Below, one piece after another: positions 56,546 through 64,000 of a stretch of DNA of 64,000 nucleotides. The stretch covers positions 36,874-100,873 of the forward strand of contig JAJVIM010000014.1 of assembly GCA_022071955.1 (NCBI GenBank), read 5' to 3'. The DNA is from Anaerolineae bacterium. GTDB taxonomy: Bacteria > Chloroflexota > Anaerolineae > 4572-78 > J111. The position numbers and the translations under genes were made by a program. The notes beneath the pieces are model-generated. The model was not told the origin of the DNA, did not search any database, and worked only from the letters and a program-made list of their open reading frames with translations. Within the stretch, counting starts at the first letter, position 1; each line of letters opens with the position of its first letter.

Positions 56546-59395
56546 ATGGATAACGCCCAAAATTTAAATCAGGTCTTGTTATCCGTAATGGATACCTTTG
56601 CCGGGCGAGCCTGTTTTCTCATCCGGCAGGGCCGGCGCTACCAGCATATTTCGTACCATCGCTTTCAGCGGCTAACCCTGCGGCTGGCCAAAATTTTCTT
56701 TGATTACGGCATTACCAACGGCGAACGAGTGGCGCTGGTGGCCGATAACTCGCTGGAGTGGATGGTAGCCTGCGTGGCCACGCTGCTGGCCGGCGGCGTG
56801 GTTGTGCCGCTGCGCGCCTCGATGGCCCTTGATACGCTGCGCGATATTCTCAAAGACTCCGGCGCAACGATGGCGATTTTGCAGGAGCCGGAGGCCATCC
56901 AGGCCATCTCGGCCCAGTTAACCAGCCGCAAAGACGAACTCCCCGCCCTGCGCACCGTTTTAGCCATCACCGAACCGGAAGCCGAACTGCCGGCCAATGT
57001 TGCCTCGGTGGGCACGCTGCTCAACCACGTTCCGCCCCTCACCCCGGAAGAACGGCAGCAAATTCAGGAGCACGCTACCGATATTTCGCCCCAGGCGCTC
57101 ACCGCCATTCACTATTTAATTACCGAGTCCGGGCAGTGGGTAGGCGCTATTTTTGACCACAGCCAGAGCCTGTCTGCCTGGCGCAACATGCATGCCTGGT
57201 TCACCTTTACCGATGACGATGTAGCGTTTACGCTGTTGCCGTGGAGCAGCCCATCGAGCTTGCTCACCGCCATTCACTATTTTCTAAGTGGCATTTCCAA
57301 CGCTCTGGTCAACGATTACGAAACCGTTTTTGATGACATGCAGCAGGTTAGCCCCACCGTCATGCTGGACATCCCCTACACCTGGGAACGGCTGTACGAA
57401 GGCTACATGCGCTGGATTGCCGACCAGCCGGAATCAAGCCAGGAAGTATTTAAGTGGGCGGTGGCCAAAGCCAAAGAATATCGGCTGGCCGGCAGCAACG
57501 CTTCGCCGGAGCTGCGGCAGGAATACGCCCGCGCCGACATGACCTTTTTCAGCGACTTTCGCGGGCGGATTGGCGGCCGCATGCGCCGCCTCTATTCCGC
57601 GGGGGCGTCGCTGCCTCAGGAATTGGTTGAGTTTTTTGAGGCGGTGGGCCTGCCCATGTTCAACGTGTACAGCCTCACCGAAGCCGGCGGCTTTCCGGCC
57701 ATCAGCCGGCCCGGCGTGAGCAAAACCAGCGCCGTTGGCAAAATCGCGCCCGGTTTTGAAATCCACATTGCCGAAGATAGCGAAATTTTGGTGCGCGGTG
57801 AAACGGTGATGCGCCGCTACTGGCAGCAACTGGAACTCACCAAAGAAGCCATCGATGATGAAGGCTGGCTGCACAGCGGCGATCTGGGCCATTTTGATAC
57901 AGACGGTTACCTGCACATTACCGGCCGCAAACGCCACATGATGGTGCTGAGCACCGGCCGCAAAATTGCCCCGCTGGCCATTGAAAACCAGTTGATGTCC
58001 AGCCCGTTCATTGCCCAGGCCGCCATTTTTGGCGAGGGCAAACCGTACGTTTCGGCCATGATTGTGCCCAACCTTGACGCGCTGGCCGACTATTTTCAGG
58101 ATGACGGCGAAGCAGTGCCCAGCACCGGCCATCCCCGGGTAAAAGCCCTGCTGGATGAGGTGATTGGCCAGATCAACACCCGGCTGGACCGCTGGGAGCA
58201 GATCCGCGAATACAACCTGCTCGACCAGCCGCTCACCCAGGACAGCGGCGAACTGACGCCCTCCATGCGCATCAGCCGCCACGTGGTAGCGGAAAGGTAC
58301 GCCGCCCAAATTGAGGCCATGTACCCCATCACCATGCAGCTCGAAGAAAAAGAGGTCACTCAGGTTCAGGTTGACCCCGAACACCTGCGCGAGCTGCTGG
58401 AAAAAGAGAACATCCTTGATGCCTGGATGACCGACGCCGGCATTGAGTTTTTGTTCGATCTGGCCCGCGCCCGCCAGATCGATGCCCCATCGATGGTGAA
58501 CATTTGCGATACCGCCGCCAGCATTGCCCAAATGGAAAACGAGGAAAAGCCGCTGTCAACGGCCATCATTGTTGGCGACCCGGTGCGCATTGGCCGGGTG
58601 CTGCCCGTCAGCCAGGTGCAGCTTTTGTACCACGAGCACATTCGGCGCATGCGCAAAGTTTTGGTTACGCTGGCCAAAATGGTTGATGGCATTGTGCTGG
58701 GCTACGTGGTTGACCGCTACGGCTATTTGCGCGGCGTGGCCAAACTGGAAGTTGAACTCAACGAGCCGCCCGGTTTTCTGGGGCCGCAGTTTCGGCACCA
58801 CGCCGCCATTTCCCAACAGTGCGAGGCGGTGGTCTTTTTTGTGCCGGCCGGCGGGCGGCAGGTGCGCGTTTTTGCCGATGGCGAACTGGTGGGCCGCTAC
58901 GCCAACGGCGACTGGCAGCCCGATAAAGTGGCCCACGTTGACCAAATTATTGCCACCCTGGCCGAAACCAAAGGCTACAACCTGGCCCTGCTCCAGCGCA
59001 TTTTGCGCTGCGCCTTTCAAATGTCAGAGGAAAACATGGGCGCCATCTGGCTGATTGGCAACGCCCGTGAAATTATGAAACACTCCGACGAGTCGGAAAT
59101 CAGCTCGTTTGCCGCCATCGGCAGCGCCAAAATTGACGACCTGTCTGACCGCGAATTGATCACCTTTGCCAAGCAGGACGGGGCCACGGTCATCGACGAA
59201 AACGGCGAATTTAGCGGCTGCATGGTGCTGCTGCGCCCGGATGCCGAAACCCGCGCCGAAATTGGCCCCGGCAAAGGCGCTCGCCACAGCAGCGCCGCCA
59301 AAATGAGCGCCGAAACCAACTGCGTGGCCATCACCGTCTCGCAGGATGGCCCCATCACCATTTACGACTCCGGCCGGAGTGTGTTGTCGCTGTAA
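56546..59395 (+). CDS. Degenerate acyl-CoA synthetase domain fused to DisA_N-like diadenylate cyclase
   Basis: The 949-residue protein has two parts. Residues 1-600 follow long-chain acyl-CoA synthetases: MFNVYSLTEAGG (A5), WLHSGDLGHFDTDGYLHITG (A7) and GRKRHMMVLSTGRKIAP (A8). The ATP-binding A3 loop, normally YTSGTTG-x-PKG, reads YLITESGQWVG (190-200), and the A10 catalytic Lys position reads TPSMRISR, so adenylation is probably lost. From about 815 the sequence fits a diadenylate cyclase: FAKQDGATVIDENGEFSG (DGA 878-880), then GARHSSAAK (RHS 913-915) and ITVSQDGPITIYDSG. A related segment lies before it (VDGIVLGYVVDRYGYLRG, FRHHAAISQQ), so two cyclase-like units may pair in one chain. Confidence 0.85.
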   Translation: MDNAQNLNQVLLSVMDTFAGRACFLIRQGRRYQHISYHRFQRLTLRLAKIFFDYGITNGERVALVADNSLEWMVACVATLLAGGVVVPLRASMALDTLRDILKDSGATMAILQEPEAIQAISAQLTSRKDELPALRTVLAITEPEAELPANVASVGTLLNHVPPLTPEERQQIQEHATDISPQALTAIHYLITESGQWVGAIFDHSQSLSAWRNMHAWFTFTDDDVAFTLLPWSSPSSLLTAIHYFLSGISNALVNDYETVFDDMQQVSPTVMLDIPYTWERLYEGYMRWIADQPESSQEVFKWAVAKAKEYRLAGSNASPELRQEYARADMTFFSDFRGRIGGRMRRLYSAGASLPQELVEFFEAVGLPMFNVYSLTEAGGFPAISRPGVSKTSAVGKIAPGFEIHIAEDSEILVRGETVMRRYWQQLELTKEAIDDEGWLHSGDLGHFDTDGYLHITGRKRHMMVLSTGRKIAPLAIENQLMSSPFIAQAAIFGEGKPYVSAMIVPNLDALADYFQDDGEAVPSTGHPRVKALLDEVIGQINTRLDRWEQIREYNLLDQPLTQDSGELTPSMRISRHVVAERYAAQIEAMYPITMQLEEKEVTQVQVDPEHLRELLEKENILDAWMTDAGIEFLFDLARARQIDAPSMVNICDTAASIAQMENEEKPLSTAIIVGDPVRIGRVLPVSQVQLLYHEHIRRMRKVLVTLAKMVDGIVLGYVVDRYGYLRGVAKLEVELNEPPGFLGPQFRHHAAISQQCEAVVFFVPAGGRQVRVFADGELVGRYANGDWQPDKVAHVDQIIATLAETKGYNLALLQRILRCAFQMSEENMGAIWLIGNAREIMKHSDESEISSFAAIGSAKIDDLSDRELITFAKQDGATVIDENGEFSGCMVLLRPDAETRAEIGPGKGARHSSAAKMSAETNCVAITVSQDGPITIYDSGRSVLSL

Positions 59396-59407
59396 AGAAA
59401 GAAACTT

Positions 59408-62400
59408 ATGCTTGAAAAAGTTGGCCGCTACGAAATTTTGGAAGAAATTGGGCAGGGCGGCTTTGCCATTGTTTTTCGGGGCAGAGACACCACCCTCAAC
59501 CGAATGGTCGCTCTCAAAGAGTTGCGCCCCATTCTGCTGCTCGATAGCGACTGGGTGAGACGGTTTCAGCTTGAAGCCCGCACCATCGCCCAGCTTGACC
59601 ACCCCCACATTGTGCCCATTTACGATATTCTCAACACCGATGACCGGCTGTTTATTGTCATGCGCCTGGCCGAAGGCCCCAGCCTGGAGCAACTATTAGC
59701 CACGCAAGGGCGCTGCGTGTGGGAAGACGCCCTAAAACTGTTCGCCGCCATTGGCAGCGGCCTGCACTACGCTCACAGCCGCAGCGTGCTGCATCGGGAT
59801 TTGAAGCCAGCCAATATTTTGATAGACAAAAGCCGCGGCCCAATGCTCACCGATTTTGGGCTGGCTCGCCTCAATTGGGAATCCGCATCGCACGCAACCC
59901 AAACCCATAGCATTGTTGGCACGCCGCACTACATTGCCCCGGAAATTTGGGACGGACGTGAGGCCACACCCCAATCTGATATTTACGCGCTCGGCTGCAT
60001 TTTGTACGAACTGCTCACCGGCCAAAAGCTGTTTCAGGGACAAACGCCGCTGGCGGTGATGAAAGCTCATCTGGAACCTCCCCGCCTGCCTACCACCTGG
60101 CCCGATGACGTACCGGCCGGCGTTGCCGATATTCTGGCCACCGCCCTGGCCCCCGATCCTCACCGCCGCTTTGCCAGCGCGGTTGAAATGGTGCAAACCC
60201 TGGCCCAGGCCAACCGCGACAAAAAAGTAAGCGCCAAACCCGCGGCCAAACAAAAACCGCTGCTGGCGGGGGTTGGCCCTATCCTCACCACCAAATTATA
60301 CGCGCCCGTGGTTAGAGAAGACCTGGTTATCCGGCCGCGCCTCAGCCAGCGCATGGCCGATGGCCTGTTTCAGGGCGGTAAATTGACTCTCATCGCTGCA
60401 CCGGCCGGTTTTGGCAAAAGCACACTGGTGAGCTGCTGGCTCAATCAAAAGGCAGAAGGCGGAAAGATAAAGGATGAAAAAAGCGAAATTCATCCTTCAT
60501 CCCCCATCCTTCATCCTTCCAAAGTGGCCTGGTTTTCGCTGGATGAACACGATAACGACCCGGTCCGGTTTATTATTTACCTGCTCAGCGCCCTGCAAGC
60601 CATCAACCCGGATATTGGCGCTACGCTGGCCCAACTGCCGCAGCTCCCGCCCCCGGAAAGTGTCGCCTCAATCCTCATCAACGACCTGACTTTGCTGGAG
60701 CACAGACTGGTGCTGGTGCTGGACGATTACCACCTGATTGGCTCTGGCTACATTCATCAACTGATAGAGTTTTTGCTGGAACACCAGCCGCCGCACGTAC
60801 ACCTGGTCATCATTACCCGCGAAGACCCGCCGCTGCCGCTGCCCCGGCTGCGGGCGCAGGGTTACTGCGTTGAAATTCGGCAGGACGACCTGCGCTTTAC
60901 GCCGGAAGAAACCGCCACCTTTCTCAACCAGACGATGAATCTGTCGCTCACGCCGCAGGCTATTGAGGCGCTGGAAAGCCGCACCGAAGGCTGGATTGCC
61001 GGCCTGCAGCTGGCTGCGCTCTCGTTGCAAGGCCGTGACGATATGTACGTGGCCGATTTCATTGAGGCCTTCAGCGGCAGCCATCGCTATGTCATCGATT
61101 ATCTGGTAGAAGAAGTGGTGTACCAGCAGCCGCAAAATATCCGTCAGTTTTTGCGCCAAACCGCCATTTTGGATCGATTTACGGTGGAATTGTGCAACGC
61201 CGTTACCGGCCAGCCCGATAGCAAACTCATCGTCTCGTACCTGGAACAGGTCAATCTGTTTCTCCAGCCACTTGACGACCAGCGGCGCTGGTATCGCTAC
61301 CATCACCTGTTTGCCGAATTTCTGCAATCGGAACTGGACGCGGCCCAAAAACGAGAGCTGCACCAGCGCGCCGCCAACTGGTTTGCAGCCAACAATCTGC
61401 TGTCGGAAGCCATCAGACATGCCCAGGCCGCCCGCAATTTTGAGCAGGCCGGCCGGCTCATCATTCAGGCTGCGGAATTTGCCCTCAGTAATGGCGCATT
61501 TTACACGCTGAATAACTGGCTCAGCGCCCTGCCCGATGAGCTGATCCGGGCCAACACCGAGCTGGCCACTTACAAAGGTTGGGTGATGTGGTTTATGGGT
61601 GATGTTGAGGTTTCAGCTTCATACGCCCGTTCCGCCGAGGCAGTGATGCCGGCCAACGCGCCGGACTCGCTGCGGGGCAAGCTGCTCAGTTTGCAGGCCT
61701 GCCAGGCCGTGAGCCGCGACTCAACCGGCGTTGATCTGGCGCAAACGGCCCTGTCGCTGCTGGACGACAGCAACACCTTTTTCTTCGGGATGACGCTGCT
61801 GGTGCTGGGTGAAGCGCAAAACCTGCTGGGCGATACTTCCAGCGCGGTGGAAACCCTGCAAAAAGCGCTGCGGCTGGGGCGCAAAAAGAACGACTATTTT
61901 ATGACCATCGGCGCGCTGGTAAACCTGGCCGAACAGTACAACTGGCAGGGCAAGCGGCGCAACGCCGAGGCGCTCTGCTGGCAGGGGGTGGAGCAAAGTT
62001 ACGACGACAAAGGCCGGCTGCTGCCCATGGCCGGTTTTTCTTACATTGTCCTGGCCGAAGTGGAATTTCACACCGGCAACCTGGAAACCACCTACGAGCA
62101 CCTGCAAAAAGGCGTGGCCCTGGCCGAGCAATACGGCATGGTCAGTTTTAATATTTCTGGCCAGTTGGTATTGGCCCCGCTGCAATACGCTATGGGCCAG
62201 CCCGAGGCCGCGCTAAAAACCATGCGCGAGGCGCTGCAAGTGGTGATCGATGGTGATTTCAGGGCTTATTTTGATGCCGCCCGGGCCATGACCGCCGAAC
62301 TGGAGCTAAAATCGGGCAATCTGGCCGCCGCCGAACAATGGGCGCAGCACGTCACCATTCCCAACTCGGCTTCGCTGACTTTGTTACGTGAATACGAACT

Positions 62401-62980
62401 GCTGGTTTACGCCCGCTACCTGCTGGCCACCGAAGATTTCCAGGCTGCCGCCAACCTGCTGGCCACCATTGAAACCTCGGCCCGCAACGATGGCCGCGGC
62501 TTAATTTTGATTATCACCAGTTTGCTGCAAGCGTTAGCCTACGCCGCCTTAAAAGAGCCGGAGTGTACTCGATCGGCCCTGGAACGCGCCGTAAAATTGT
62601 CTTGCCTTGAAGACTACAAGCAGGTCTTTTTGATGGAAGGCCCCAACCTGCTGGCGCTGCTGCCGGTGGCCCGCCACGTGGCCCCGGATTTTGTGGATCA
62701 GGTGCTCAACCTGGCCCGGCAGCGAGGGCTGCTCCAATCTGCCGGGCCGGTGCCGGCGGCAGCCGTCCACATTGAGCTGCTCCCGGAGCCGCTGACCGAA
62801 CGGGAAATTGAAGTGCTCCAGCTCATCGCCGCCGGCCAGTCCAACAAAGAAACCGCCGAATCGCTGGTGGTTACCGTGGGCACGGTAAAAAAGCATCTCA
62901 GCAATATTTTTGGTAAGTTGGGGGTAAACAGCCGTACTCAGGCCGTAGCCCGCGCCCGAGATTTGCAACTGGTTAAATAA
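59408..62980 (+). CDS. Ser/Thr kinase - STAND ATPase - LuxR fusion regulator
   Basis: The 1190-residue protein joins three modules. A Ser/Thr kinase (residues 7-265) carries [23 protein letters not shown] and [10 protein letters not shown] MalT-like STAND ATPase has Walker [18 protein letters not shown] (331-345) and Walker [15 protein letters not shown], with TPR-like repeats following. The C-terminal LuxR domain reads [20 protein letters not shown] and [17 protein letters not shown]. Between Walker A and the next strand, residues 348-371 ([17 protein letters not shown] and on) look like inserted repeat DNA. It starts 12 bases after the cyclase-fusion gene and is surely co-transcribed with it. 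Confidence 0.92.
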   Translation: MLEKVGRYEILEEIGQGGFAIVFRGRDTTLNRMVALKELRPILLLDSDWVRRFQLEARTIAQLDHPHIVPIYDILNTDDRLFIVMRLAEGPSLEQLLATQGRCVWEDALKLFAAIGSGLHYAHSRSVLHRDLKPANILIDKSRGPMLTDFGLARLNWESASHATQTHSIVGTPHYIAPEIWDGREATPQSDIYALGCILYELLTGQKLFQGQTPLAVMKAHLEPPRLPTTWPDDVPAGVADILATALAPDPHRRFASAVEMVQTLAQANRDKKVSAKPAAKQKPLLAGVGPILTTKLYAPVVREDLVIRPRLSQRMADGLFQGGKLTLIAAPAGFGKSTLVSCWLNQKAEGGKIKDEKSEIHPSSPILHPSKVAWFSLDEHDNDPVRFIIYLLSALQAINPDIGATLAQLPQLPPPESVASILINDLTLLEHRLVLVLDDYHLIGSGYIHQLIEFLLEHQPPHVHLVIITREDPPLPLPRLRAQGYCVEIRQDDLRFTPEETATFLNQTMNLSLTPQAIEALESRTEGWIAGLQLAALSLQGRDDMYVADFIEAFSGSHRYVIDYLVEEVVYQQPQNIRQFLRQTAILDRFTVELCNAVTGQPDSKLIVSYLEQVNLFLQPLDDQRRWYRYHHLFAEFLQSELDAAQKRELHQRAANWFAANNLLSEAIRHAQAARNFEQAGRLIIQAAEFALSNGAFYTLNNWLSALPDELIRANTELATYKGWVMWFMGDVEVSASYARSAEAVMPANAPDSLRGKLLSLQACQAVSRDSTGVDLAQTALSLLDDSNTFFFGMTLLVLGEAQNLLGDTSSAVETLQKALRLGRKKNDYFMTIGALVNLAEQYNWQGKRRNAEALCWQGVEQSYDDKGRLLPMAGFSYIVLAEVEFHTGNLETTYEHLQKGVALAEQYGMVSFNISGQLVLAPLQYAMGQPEAALKTMREALQVVIDGDFRAYFDAARAMTAELELKSGNLAAAEQWAQHVTIPNSASLTLLREYELLVYARYLLATEDFQAAANLLATIETSARNDGRGLILIITSLLQALAYAALKEPECTRSALERAVKLSCLEDYKQVFLMEGPNLLALLPVARHVAPDFVDQVLNLARQRGLLQSAGPVPAAAVHIELLPEPLTEREIEVLQLIAAGQSNKETAESLVVTVGTVKKHLSNIFGKLGVNSRTQAVARARDLQLVK

Positions 62981-63000
62981 CCCAAACTGATCGAAGAAGT

Positions 63001-63065
63001 AGGGAGTAAGGTTTTTCCCCCTACTTCTTACTTCCTACTCCCTACTTCCTACTCCCTACTTCTTG
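63001..63065. repeat. Tandem-like TACTCCCTACTTCC repeat
   Basis: Four imperfect copies of CTACTTCCTACTCC-type units lie in the convergent gap between the LuxR fusion gene and the lipoprotein gene. No terminator hairpin is clear. Confidence 0.7.
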
Positions 63066-63920
63066 TTACGGCTGGGCTGGCGCAAATTTAAGCACGCTGC
63101 CGGAGTCCTGGGCAATGTACAGCGCCCCGGTGTTGTCAAAAGTGATGCCTTCCTGCGTTTCGCCGGGCAGAGCGTAAGTTTGCTCAATTTCGCCGGCCAG
63201 GTTGGTTATCAGCAGCAGGTTGTTGGTGTCGCTGATAACGTATAGCTGCTGGCGCTCGGCGTCAAAGTACAGGTCAGACATATCCGTGACCCCCAGCGAA
63301 AAATAGCGCACAATTTTGGCCACCGGCGCTCCCGCCGAATCGTCAATTTTTACCTCAAAAATGATGGACGGGTCCGGGCCGCTGAATTCTTTACTCTGGT
63401 TGGCCAGCAAAAACGAGCCGCCATCCGGGCCGGGTATAAAGGCAATGCCTTCCACGCCGCCGTTGCCGGCGTTGATCAGCTCTTTACCTTCAAACTTGCG
63501 GTCCAGTTCGATCTGCCGCAGCACGTCAAACGAGTTGGGGTCAACCTCCACAATGCGGTCGTGCGCCTCAACAGCCAGATACAGCAGGCCGGTGGCCGGG
63601 TCAAGTGTAATCCCTTCATAATTGGCCCCGCCCTGCAACTTTTTTTCTTTGAGCTTGTTGCCATCCAAACTCAGTTGAGTCAGGTGGCCTTTATCACCGG
63701 CCACAAACAACGAATTTAACTGCGGGTGAAAAATTATGCCCGATGGCTCCTTTAAATCCTTAAAATGGGCCGTTTGCACAAACGGAAAACGCCAGTCGGC
63801 GGCGGCGCAATCGCAGCCGGTGGCCGGGCTGACGGCGGCCGGCGTTGGCGTTGGCGCAGGGCCGCAGGCGCTCGCCAGCAGGGTGACAATGAACAAAACC
63901 GGGAAAAAGATTTTTTTCAT
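63066..63920 (-). CDS. SdiA-regulated-type beta-propeller lipoprotein
   Basis: The 284-residue protein has a lipoprotein signal (PVLFIVTLLASAC) and a Thr/Pro tether. A propeller with repeated strands follows: KEPSGIIFHPQLNSLFVAGD, NYEGITLDPATGLLYLAVEA, GGVEGIAFIPG and QEGITFDNTGALYIAQDSGS. EGI/EGIT-x-D-x-x-G-x-LY units are the mark of the SdiA-regulated (YjiK-like) family. ATG at 63920 fits the signal peptide; an upstream TTG is also in frame. The role is unknown. The gene is convergent with the LuxR fusion gene. Confidence 0.88.
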   Translation of the reverse strand: MKKIFFPVLFIVTLLASACGPAPTPTPAAVSPATGCDCAAADWRFPFVQTAHFKDLKEPSGIIFHPQLNSLFVAGDKGHLTQLSLDGNKLKEKKLQGGANYEGITLDPATGLLYLAVEAHDRIVEVDPNSFDVLRQIELDRKFEGKELINAGNGGVEGIAFIPGPDGGSFLLANQSKEFSGPDPSIIFEVKIDDSAGAPVAKIVRYFSLGVTDMSDLYFDAERQQLYVISDTNNLLLITNLAGEIEQTYALPGETQEGITFDNTGALYIAQDSGSVLKFAPAQP

Positions 63921-64000
63921 AGAACGATGATCAACTTTCAAACAGGTAGCACCGCACTTAACCGTGGAACCAATAATTCTTGCTTTTGCCCCCTCCCCCA

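Noticed and set aside
57434..58531. 365-residue minus-strand frame opposite the cyclase fusion
   Set aside because: His/Gly/Ala-rich antisense shadow; the plus-strand protein is unambiguous.

Overview
The window is a stretch of bacterial chromosome that most resembles Chloroflexota (an Anaerolineae-like lineage). The signs are several giant MalT-like STAND regulators with BTAD or LuxR outputs, a MurF-Alr fusion, DUF5317 and DUF3048 proteins, lipoproteins with Thr/Pro-rich linkers, and many intergenic GC-rich palindromes. The lineage is an inference from gene content, not from a marker gene. There is no rRNA, CRISPR array, phage or insertion sequence.

Layout. 1-5072 (minus): the 5' end of mfd, a GNAT acetyltransferase with lysS, greA behind a leader hairpin, and a PIG-L deacetylase with a small helical protein. 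5195-9471 (minus): a likely operon of a PspA/IM30 protein, a membrane coiled-coil protein and a PMT-type glycosyltransferase. 9622-17325: a RusA-like nuclease, a tRNA operon (Leu-Glu-His), a TrmO-chorismate mutase fusion, a MurF-alanine racemase fusion, a GNAT-nitrilase fusion and a DUF3048 lipoprotein. 17582-22558 (plus): a livHMGF branched-chain amino-acid ABC transporter with unusually long permeases. 23340-28232 (plus): a secreted LysM protein behind two strong promoters, a DnaJ-like chaperone, MurJ, a sortase and a small membrane protein. 28225-38015 (minus): NUDIX, a peptide-binding lipoprotein, a membrane wHTH/zinc-ribbon protein, DUF2207, a GH2 mannosidase-like enzyme, an aldo/keto reductase and an enoyl-CoA hydratase.

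38159-47362 holds a cassette of four small minus-strand genes (43-aa membrane peptide, NHLP/Os1348-like leader protein, 89-aa protein, DUF5317), two giant BTAD regulators and a double-HTH XRE protein. 47450-54344 holds an SDR, an ASPIC/UnbV-like secreted protein, a sugar-binding lipoprotein, a HAD phosphatase, a GT4 glycosyltransferase, a second PIG-L deacetylase and a GH100-like glycosidase.

The most striking part is 54546-62980 (plus). A receptor-type Ser/Thr kinase is followed by a 949-residue protein joining a degenerate acyl-CoA-synthetase domain to two diadenylate-cyclase-like (DisA_N) segments. Twelve bases later comes a second, paralogous kinase fused to a STAND ATPase and a LuxR DNA-binding domain. 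This reads as an uncharacterised signalling module combining phosphorylation, a possible c-di-AMP synthase and transcription output. A second theme is repeats: a 28-bp palindrome occurs three times, hairpins share a core but have different self-complementary arms, and repeat-like sequence has entered coding genes in frame (the GH2 enzyme, the kinase-LuxR protein).
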